From Hamadaea tsunoensis DSM 44101 (GTDB lineage Bacteria > Actinomycetota > Actinomycetes > Mycobacteriales > Micromonosporaceae): 64,000 nt of DNA. The notes under the pieces are model-generated. The model was not told the origin of the DNA. It saw only the letters and a program-made list of their open reading frames with translations, and made no database searches. A program made the translations under genes and the position numbers. The stretch lies in assembly GCF_000428945.1 (NCBI RefSeq), contig NZ_AUAX01000030.1:1-64000 (forward strand), in the 5' to 3' direction. Of the stretch, positions 58,756 to 64,000 are shown one piece after another. The number at the start of each line of letters is the position of its first letter. Within the stretch, counting starts at the first letter, position 1.

Positions 58756-59364
58756 GTGACGCAGGAGACGACGGACGACCGGCGCGCGCGGTTCGAGCGG
58801 GATGCCATGCCCTTCATCGACCAGCTCTACCCGGCTGCCCTGCGCATGACGCGGAACCCGGCGGACGCCGAGGACCTGGTCCAGGAGACCTACCTGAAGG
58901 CGTTCGCGGCCTTCCACCAGTTCGAAGAGGGCACCAACCTCAAGGCCTGGCTGTACCGCATCCTCACGAACACCTTCATCAACTCGTACCGGCGCAAGCA
59001 GCGCCAGCCCGTGCAGGCGCCCACCGAGGAGATCACGGACTGGCAGCTCGCCGAGGCCGAGTCGCACACCTCGTCGGGCCTGAAGTCGGCCGAGACCGAG
59101 GCGCTCGAGCGCCTGCCCGACAGCGACGTGAAGGAAGCCCTGCAGGCGCTGCCGGAGGAGTTCCGCCTCGCGGTCTACCTCGCCGACGTGGAGGGCTTCT
59201 CCTACAAGGAGATCGCCGACATCATGGGTACGCCGCTCGGCACCGTGATGTCCCGGCTGCACCGCGGCCGGCGCAACCTGCGGGGGATGCTGGAGCATTA
59301 CGCGGCCGAGCGCGGCATCATCGCCGCCGCGGAGCGTTCGTCCGACCATGAGGTGACGGCATGA
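58756..59364 (+). CDS. sigR: ECF sigma factor SigR (disulfide-stress response)
   Basis: 202 residues from GTG 58756, which follows GGAAGGG by seven bases. Region 2 is [26 protein letters not shown] (limits about 30-55), with [23 protein letters not shown] after it. Region 4 is [44 protein letters not shown]. This is the SigR/SigH group that responds to thiol oxidation. The frame is open upstream with ATG 58597, giving a 53-residue extension much like the unstable SigR-prime isoform of Streptomyces. The stop overlaps rsrA by four bases. Confidence 0.95.
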   Translation: MTQETTDDRRARFERDAMPFIDQLYPAALRMTRNPADAEDLVQETYLKAFAAFHQFEEGTNLKAWLYRILTNTFINSYRRKQRQPVQAPTEEITDWQLAEAESHTSSGLKSAETEALERLPDSDVKEALQALPEEFRLAVYLADVEGFSYKEIADIMGTPLGTVMSRLHRGRRNLRGMLEHYAAERGIIAAAERSSDHEVTA

Positions 59365-59609
59365 GCGACGAGTGCGAGGACGTCCTGGACGAGGTATACC
59401 TCTACCTCGACCTGGAGTGTTCCGACGAGCGACGCCAGCTGATCAAGAGCCATCTCGACGAGTGCTCGCCGTGCCTGCGCGAGTTCGGCATCGAGCAGGA
59501 GGTCAAGGCGCTGGTCGCCCGCTGCTGCGGCGCCGAGAAGGCCCCCGACGAGCTCAAGGCGCGCCTGCGCGCCAAGCTCTCCGAGATCTCAGTCGAAGAG
59601 CGAGCCTGA
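59361..59609 (+). CDS. rsrA: Anti-sigma factor RsrA (zinc-binding, redox sensing)
   Basis: 82 residues. [13 protein letters not shown] contains the HxxxCxxC motif of ZAS anti-sigma factors, and an upstream acidic helix carries further Cys and Glu ([18 protein letters not shown]). A later CC pair is at about 54-55. RsrA holds SigR inactive until disulfides form and zinc is lost. ATG 59361 is in an ATGA overlap with sigR. A hairpin terminator follows the stop. Confidence 0.95.
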   Translation: MSDECEDVLDEVYLYLDLECSDERRQLIKSHLDECSPCLREFGIEQEVKALVARCCGAEKAPDELKARLRAKLSEISVEERA

Positions 59610-59614
59610 CCGAC

Positions 59615-59653
59615 AAGAAGCGCCGCCCCAAGCGGGAGCGGCGCTTCTTTGTA
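59615..59653 (+). terminator. Terminator after rsrA
   Basis: AAGAAGCGCCGC (59615-59626) and GCGGCGCTTCTT (59638-59649) form a perfect 12-bp stem followed by TGTACC. Confidence 0.87.
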
Positions 59654-59693
59654 CCTGTAGGCACCCACAGTTGGGCCCCGCACTCGGCCCGCG

Positions 59694-59751
59694 ACGTCCG
59701 GCAGTGCAAGATCCGCAAACGAAGTTTGAGGATCTCTGTGCTGACGGACGT
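59694..59751. other. Nested palindrome between rsrA and bL37 genes
   Basis: Outer ACGTCCG/CGGACGT (59694-59700, 59745-59751), middle AGATCC/GGATCT and apical CAAAC/GTTTG stems give a long branched hairpin. It lies 51 bases past the bL37 stop on that strand and may end its transcript. Confidence 0.65.
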
Positions 59752-59801
59752 TGCATTATGGGGCCGAGTGCCCGGCACCGCCCGAAGGGCGGGCCCAGAA
59801 G

Positions 59802-59876
59802 CTAGGCGTTGGGGCGCTTGCCGTGGTTCGCGGAACTCTTCTTCCGCGCCTTCTTCTTGCGTGACTTCTTCGCCAT
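59802..59876 (-). CDS. 50S ribosomal protein bL37
   Basis: A 24-residue, extremely basic protein, MAKKSRKKKARKKSSANHGK ending RPNA. It matches actinobacterial bL37, which ends in the same NHGKRPN motif and sits on the 23S rRNA. ATG 59876 is preceded by AGAGGAG with good spacing, and TAG 59804 ends it. In mycobacteria bL37 also lies beside the sigH-rshA pair. Upstream on the minus strand are three 27-bp direct repeats where its promoter should be. Confidence 0.92.
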   Translation of the reverse strand: MAKKSRKKKARKKSSANHGKRPNA

Positions 59877-59896
59877 GCCCGGCTCCTCTCCGCTTG

Positions 59897-59977
59897 GCGC
59901 CGAGGCTACCCGACTCTGAGTTCGCGCCGAGGCTCCCCAGCTCTAGATCCGCGCCGAGGTTCCCCGGCGGTTGGCTG
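59897..59977. repeat. 27-bp direct repeat, three units, upstream of bL37
   Basis: GCGCCGAGGCTACCC (59897), GCGCCGAGGCTCCCC (59924) and GCGCCGAGGTTCCCC (59951) recur at an exact 27-bp period. They lie within 21-101 bases of the bL37 start codon. Confidence 0.8.
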
Positions 59978-60089
59978 TCCGTTTTGAGCATCTCAATTTA
60001 CCATCCGGCAAGGGTGTCGGGTTGGGCTGCGTCCGGGTACGCCTGCGTGGTTGGATGAGGCGAGCAACGACGCTTTCGGGAGGACGGCG

Positions 60090-60305
60090 ATGGCCGAGGA
60101 GATCCGGGCCGAGATGGTGGCCAACGTGTGGAAGGTCGTGGTGAACGAAGGGGACGACGTCTCCGACGGCGACACCCTCGTGATCCTCGAGTCCATGAAA
60201 ATGGAGATCCCGGTCCTCACCGAGGCCGACGGCAAGGTGACCCGGCTGGCCGTGGGCGAGGGCGACGTGGTCCAGGAAGGCGACCTGATCGCCGTCATCG
60301 GCTAG
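60090..60305 (+). CDS. Biotinyl/lipoyl-attachment protein, TB7.3-like
   Basis: 71 residues forming one biotinyl/lipoyl domain. The attachment motif ESMKMEIPV carries the modified Lys, with GDDVSDGDTLVILE before it and GDVVQEGDLIAVIG at the end. The same length and neighbourhood are seen for TB7.3 of Mycobacterium tuberculosis. Its enzyme partner is not in the window. ATG 60090 follows GGGAGGA; the frame opens at 60051. Confidence 0.93.
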   Translation: MAEEIRAEMVANVWKVVVNEGDDVSDGDTLVILESMKMEIPVLTEADGKVTRLAVGEGDVVQEGDLIAVIG

Positions 60306-60312
60306 CGCCGGT

Positions 60313-60873
60313 CTACCCCTCGATCAGCTCGTACGCCATGTCGAGCGCGGTCTTCATGCGCTCCTCGTCGGTGAGACCGTCGCCGTCGAGGATGAACCAG
60401 CAGGCGTGCAGCGTGAAGAACGCCATGGCCGCCCGGAGCCGCTTCGCCGGCGGATCGCCCGGGTCGACGAGCAGGTCGATGATGCTCGACATGCGTTCCT
60501 TGAAGTTGCGTCCCGACGGACGGTCCTTCATGGACGCCTGGTTCCGCTCGAAGAAGCGCATCACCTTGTGGTGCTGGCTCTGCATGAGACTTTCGGCGTA
60601 CCGGCGGAGGAACTCCTTGCGGGCCTCCAGGGTCCGGGGCTGCTCCGCGGCCCACGCTGCCATCTTCTCGACGCGGGCGATCTGGTCGGCCGTGAGGCTG
60701 TCGACGATCTCCTCTTTGCTCTTGAAGTGGTAGTAGAGCGCGGCCTTCGTCACCCCGAGGCGCTCGGCGATCTCCCGGAGCGACGTCTGGTCGTAGCCCT
60801 GCTCGGTGAAGAGTTCCAGCGCGACGGACTGGATGCGCGTACGCGTGTCGCGCCCCTCGATCTGCTCGCCCAT
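60313..60873 (-). CDS. TetR-family repressor of the divergent MFS exporter
   Basis: 186 residues. The TetR helix-turn-helix is TSLREIAERLGVTKAALYYHFKSKEEIV (about 30-57), followed by a helical ligand-binding domain. ATG 60873 follows GAGGAGA. It is divergent from a 14-helix-type drug transporter with a 145-bp gap holding palindromic sites, the usual layout for a drug-responsive repressor and its target. Confidence 0.92.
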   Translation of the reverse strand: MGEQIEGRDTRTRIQSVALELFTEQGYDQTSLREIAERLGVTKAALYYHFKSKEEIVDSLTADQIARVEKMAAWAAEQPRTLEARKEFLRRYAESLMQSQHHKVMRFFERNQASMKDRPSGRNFKERMSSIIDLLVDPGDPPAKRLRAAMAFFTLHACWFILDGDGLTDEERMKTALDMAYELIEG

Positions 60874-60946
60874 CGACTACTTCTCCTCATGTTCCCCGGT
60901 TGTGAGGGGGGCTTACTCGATTGCACTTGACGCGCCGTCGGTTATC

Positions 60947-60993
60947 AACTTACCGTACGGCTAGTCAGTTTGCTAGCCGGTCGGCAAGTAAGT
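60947..60993. promoter_or_regulatory. TetR operator region between TetR and MFS genes
   Basis: ACTTACCG...CGGCAAGTAAGT are outer inverted half-sites. GGCTAG (60959-60964) and CTAGCC (60973-60978) are inner ones. The region is AT-richer than its surroundings and 26-40 bases before the MFS start. Confidence 0.65.
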
Positions 60994-61018
60994 CCATCGG
61001 CCATCACGAGGGGGGCTC

Positions 61019-62635
61019 GTGTCCACCACTCCCGAAGCCGCACTACCGAAGCCGAATCTTCGCGTGGTGCTGCCGGGCATCCTGCTGGCGATGATGCTGG
61101 CGATGCTCGACAACATGGTCGTCGGCACGGCCATGCCCAAGATCGTGGGCGAGCTGGGTGGACTGTCCCAGCTGTCCTGGGTCGTCACCGCGTACGTGCT
61201 GGGGACCTCGGTCTCGACGCCGATCTGGGGGAAGCTCGGCGACCTCTACGGCCGCAAGAAGGTCTTCCTGACCTCGATCATCCTGTTCATGATCGGGTCG
61301 ATGCTCTCCGGTGCCGCCGGTGAGTTCCACTGGCTGAACGACGCCGTCAGCCCGATGACGCAGCTCATCGCGTTCCGCGCGTTCCAGGGCCTGGGCGCGG
61401 GCGGTCTGATGGTCGGTGCGTTCGCCCTCATCGGCGACCTCGTCCCGCCCCGCGAGCGCGGCAAGTACCAGGGCCTCATGGGCGGCATCATGGCGATCGC
61501 GATGATCGCGGGCCCGCTCGTCGGCGGTCTGATCACCGACCACGCCTCGTGGCGCTGGATCTTCTACATGAACCTGCCGATCGGCGCGGTCGGCTTCGTG
61601 ATGCTGGTGGCCTTCCTGCACCTGCCGAAGAAGACGACCGAGCACAAGATCGACTGGCTGGGCGCGGTCGTGCTCGGGATCAGCATCACCTCGATGGTCC
61701 TCATCACCACCTGGGGCGGCAAGGAGTACGCCTGGGGCAGCTGGCAGGTCCTCGGCCTCGGCGCCCTCGCCCTGGTGACGCTGGCCGCGTTCGTGATCAT
61801 CGAGCTGCGCGTACCGGAGCCGGTGCTGCCGCTGCACATCTTCAAGAACCGCAACTTCGCGGTGGTCAGCGGGATCGGCTTCCTGGTCGGCTTCGCGCTC
61901 TTCGGTGCGATCGCCTTCCTGCCGCTCTACCAGCAGACCGTCCAGGGCGCGTCGGCGACCAACTCCGGCCTGCTCCTGCTGCCGATGATGCTCGGCGTCA
62001 TGGTGACCTCGTTCGTCATCGGAAAGATCATCACGGACACGGGCAAGTACCGGATCTACCCGATCATCGGCGGCACGATCATGGCGATCGCCATGCTGCT
62101 GCTGACCCGCCTGACCGACCACACCAGCAAGTTCGAGTCCACGATCTACATGGTCGTGCTCGGCCTCGGCATGGGCTTCCTGATGCAGACCACGCTGCTG
62201 ATCGCGCAGAACAGCGTACAGATGAAGGATCTGGGCGTGGCCAGCTCGACGGCGACCTTCGTGCGGTCGATCGGCGGTTCGTTCGGTGTCTCGATCTTCG
62301 GCGCGGTGTTCAACAGCCGCCTCAAGGAGAGCGTCACGAACGACCTCGGCCCGCAGGCGGCCACGATGATCGACAAGGTCGGCGGCAACCTCGGCAGCGA
62401 GGGCATGGCGCAGGTCTCCAAGCTGCTGCCGGCCGATCAGATCCAGGCGTTCGTCACGGCGATCAAGCACGCCATCGCGTACGCGACGTCGGGCCTGTTC
62501 TGGTGGGCGTTCGCGTTCGCGGTGCTCGTGCCGGTTCTGGCGATCTTCGTCAAGGAGGTCCCGCTGCGCACGTCGAACCAGCCCACGGCGAACGCCGAGG
62601 GCGAGCCGGCGCCGGCGCTGCTCGCGGTCGAGTGA
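61019..62635 (+). CDS. MFS multidrug transporter, DHA2 (EmrB/QacA) family
   Basis: 538 residues, 14 predicted helices. Motif D1 is LDNMVVGTAMP, motif A is GKLGDLYGRKKVF, and motif C is in AMIAGPLVGGLITD. This layout is that of proton-coupled drug exporters. GTG 61019 lies behind a GAGGGGGG stretch. It is under the divergent TetR gene and followed by a very stable terminator. Confidence 0.94.
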   Translation: MSTTPEAALPKPNLRVVLPGILLAMMLAMLDNMVVGTAMPKIVGELGGLSQLSWVVTAYVLGTSVSTPIWGKLGDLYGRKKVFLTSIILFMIGSMLSGAAGEFHWLNDAVSPMTQLIAFRAFQGLGAGGLMVGAFALIGDLVPPRERGKYQGLMGGIMAIAMIAGPLVGGLITDHASWRWIFYMNLPIGAVGFVMLVAFLHLPKKTTEHKIDWLGAVVLGISITSMVLITTWGGKEYAWGSWQVLGLGALALVTLAAFVIIELRVPEPVLPLHIFKNRNFAVVSGIGFLVGFALFGAIAFLPLYQQTVQGASATNSGLLLLPMMLGVMVTSFVIGKIITDTGKYRIYPIIGGTIMAIAMLLLTRLTDHTSKFESTIYMVVLGLGMGFLMQTTLLIAQNSVQMKDLGVASSTATFVRSIGGSFGVSIFGAVFNSRLKESVTNDLGPQAATMIDKVGGNLGSEGMAQVSKLLPADQIQAFVTAIKHAIAYATSGLFWWAFAFAVLVPVLAIFVKEVPLRTSNQPTANAEGEPAPALLAVE

Positions 62636-62664
62636 CGGCTGGCCGCAGGACGCGGCATTGATCT

Positions 62665-62709
62665 CGACGCCCCCGGGGATTTCCTCCCCCGGGGGCGTCG
62701 TTTCTTCTT
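62665..62709 (+). terminator. Terminator after the MFS gene
   Basis: CGACGCCCCCGGGG and CCCCGGGGGCGTCG pair over 14 bp and are followed by TTTCTTCTT. The rest of 62636-62833 holds no gene I can support. Confidence 0.93.
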
Positions 62710-62833
62710 GACGGTCTTTCCGTTCCATGCGCCGGCGAGAGTGGTGCGCGGTTCTGCTCACATTGGTTGCCTCCTCGTGATTCTGCGTGCAAGACTGAGC
62801 GCGGTTTGAGCACGAGATGAGCGGAGATCGAGC

Positions 62834-63886
62834 ATGACTGAGCGCGGCGCCGGAATGGCGACCGACATCGCCGAGCAGCCCGAGGTCTACGGCAAGCTGC
62901 TGGAGGCGCCGAGCGTGGCCGCGATCGAGCAGGTGGCGCGGGCCATCGCCGAGCGCCGGCCGAAGCACGTGGTCTTCACCGCGCGCGGCACGTCGGACCA
63001 CGCCGCGCTGTACGCGGCGTACCTGACCGAGATCCGGCTGGGCATCCCCGCCGGGCTCGCCTCGCCGAGCGCGATCACCGTCTACGGCGCGCGGCCCGAC
63101 TTCTCCGAGGCCCTCGTCGTGGGCGTCTCGCAGTCCGGCGGCTCGCCCGACCTGACCGAGGTACTCAAGATCGCCCGCGAGCAGGGCGCGCTGACCCTCG
63201 CCGTCACCAACAACGCCGGCTCGCTGCTCAACCAGACGGCCGAGCTCACCGTGGACGTCGCCGCCGGGCACGAGCGTGCCGTCGCGGCCACCAAGACCTA
63301 CACCGCCGAGCTGCTCGCCCTGCTCCTGCTGGTCGAGGCGGTCAAGGGCGGCGGCACGGTCCCCGCCGAGGAGCGCGCCGCCCTCGCCGAGCTGCCGGCC
63401 CTCGCGGCCCGCACGCTCGAAGACGAGACGCCGGCCCAGCTCGCCGACCGCTACCGCTTCGCCGGGCGCGTCGTCACCACAGGCCGGGGGTACGCGTACC
63501 CGACGGCTCGGGAGGCCGCTCTGAAGCTCATGGAGACGTCGTACCTCGCCGCGCTGGCCTTCTCCGGAGCGGATCTCCTGCACGGCCCGCTCGCGATGGC
63601 CGATCCGGACGTCCCCGTGCTGGCCGTCCTCGGCACCGGTCCGGGCAGCACCGCGATGGCCGACGTCCTGCACCGGCTCGGCGAGCGCCGGGCCGACGTG
63701 GTGACGATCGGGTCGGGCCAGGTCGCCGAGGCGTCCGCCCGGCTGGCCGTGCCCGCGGTCGACGAGCGGTACGCCGCCCTGCTCGACATCCTCCCGTTGC
63801 AGCGACTGGCCCTGGCCATCGCGCTCGGCCGGGGCGAGAACCCGGACGCGCCCCGGGGGCTCAAGAAGGTGACCGAGACCCTCTGA
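62834..63886 (+). CDS. SIS-domain aminosugar isomerase/deaminase (GlmS C-terminal type)
   Basis: 350 residues with two SIS domains (about 40-170 and 205-340), as in the isomerase half of GlmS but without the glutaminase half. FTARGTSDHAALYAAYL, VVGVSQSGGSPDLTEVL, NNAGSLL and TTGRGYAYPTAREAALKLMET are the sugar-phosphate-binding blocks. Likely activity is deamination/isomerisation of glucosamine 6-phosphate (NagB-II/AgaS-like), which would suit chitin or wall-sugar recycling. ATG 62834 is used; MATDIAEQP at 62855 is a second choice. Confidence 0.88.
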   Translation: MTERGAGMATDIAEQPEVYGKLLEAPSVAAIEQVARAIAERRPKHVVFTARGTSDHAALYAAYLTEIRLGIPAGLASPSAITVYGARPDFSEALVVGVSQSGGSPDLTEVLKIAREQGALTLAVTNNAGSLLNQTAELTVDVAAGHERAVAATKTYTAELLALLLLVEAVKGGGTVPAEERAALAELPALAARTLEDETPAQLADRYRFAGRVVTTGRGYAYPTAREAALKLMETSYLAALAFSGADLLHGPLAMADPDVPVLAVLGTGPGSTAMADVLHRLGERRADVVTIGSGQVAEASARLAVPAVDERYAALLDILPLQRLALAIALGRGENPDAPRGLKKVTETL

Positions 63887-63921
63887 TCGACCGGCCGGCG
63901 CTGAGCACACCCGGCGCTGGC

Positions 63922-63927
63922 TACTGT
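63922..63927 (+). promoter_or_regulatory. Leaderless -10 box, sensor kinase gene
   Basis: TACTGT, seven bases before GTG 63935. Confidence 0.55.
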
Positions 63928-63934
63928 TGGTCCC

Positions 63935-64000
63935 GTGTCCACACTTCGCGATCTCGTCGAGGAACATACGAACCTCGGCCCGGACGACATCGACCACCTG
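63935..64000 (+). CDS. pdtaS: Sensor histidine kinase, PdtaS-like (partial, N-terminus only)
   Basis: The first 22 residues, MSTLRDLVEEHTNLGPDDID followed by HL, run off the window. They closely resemble the N-terminus of PdtaS (Rv3220c), the cytosolic kinase that signals to the RNA-binding response regulator PdtaR. The gene also lies in the sigH-rshA-TB7.3 neighbourhood in mycobacteria, which supports the call. GTG 63935 follows TACTGT by seven bases (leaderless). Confidence 0.72.
   Translation, partial: MSTLRDLVEEHTNLGPDDIDHL

Noticed and set aside
1-64000. CRISPR array, tRNA, rRNA or prophage genes
   Set aside because: I looked for regularly spaced repeats with unique spacers, cloverleaf-like segments ending in CCA, and phage structural or integrase genes, and found none.

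Overview
The window is about 64 kb of very GC-rich chromosomal DNA from an actinomycete. Supporting this are GTG and TTG starts, leaderless -10 boxes, a WhiB protein, a SigR-RsrA pair, the tiny ribosomal protein bL37 and a PdtaS-type kinase. The mix of secreted glycoside hydrolases, LacI and ROK regulators, and a strong bias toward the tetramer GTAC in codon choice make a Micromonosporaceae member (Actinoplanes and relatives) the best guess. The genus cannot be fixed from the sequence alone. I see no rRNA, tRNA, CRISPR array, transposase or phage gene.

Layout. 1-5.3 kb: the tail of an unknown gene, a 970-bp non-coding composite palindromic element (family A, copy 1), a membrane-tethered glycosidase-like protein and an HSL-type hydrolase. 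5.3-8.4 kb: a zinc-ribbon-like small protein and two XRE-TPR regulators. 8.4-13.8 kb: a secreted M4 protease, a small membrane protein and a secreted GH64 beta-1,3-glucanase under LacI-type operators. 13.8-14.65 kb: family A copy 2, inverted relative to copy 1. 14.65-22 kb: a pentapeptide-repeat protein, a tandemly duplicated DUF1800-DUF1501 cassette, and a TrmB/LuxR regulator with a 56-residue small ORF. 22-24.8 kb: a yybP-ykoY manganese riboswitch with its TMEM165/GDT1 exporter, then a HipA kinase divergent from a macro-domain protein.

24.9-52 kb is a glycan-use island. It holds a GH92 mannosidase, ROK kinase and LacI set sharing one operator, a HAD phosphatase, a DUF559 protein, and GH48 cellulase, LacI and GH3 with a CebR-type box. 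It also holds a ROK repressor, an ABC importer without its ATPase, and an overlapping operon GH31-xylA-xylB-CE7-GH42. Together the last group can take apart xyloglucan-type oligosaccharides and feed xylose into the pentose phosphate pathway. The ROK operator is repeated in front of both the importer and the GH31 operon.

52-64 kb is a conserved housekeeping block: transporter, hisN, DUF2087, rsgA, aroA, SRAP protein, whiB, sigR, rsrA, bL37, biotinyl/lipoyl protein, a TetR-MFS pair, a SIS isomerase and the start of pdtaS. Much of this order resembles the sigH-rshA neighbourhood of mycobacteria.

The most unusual content is non-coding. Four families of long palindromes occur: A (808-970 bp, arms of about 170 bp), B (74-76 bp), C (81 bp, three copies, readable as 27 open codons) and D (75 bp). 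One B element sits inside A copy 1, and A copy 2 gives the matching empty site, so B has inserted or been lost.
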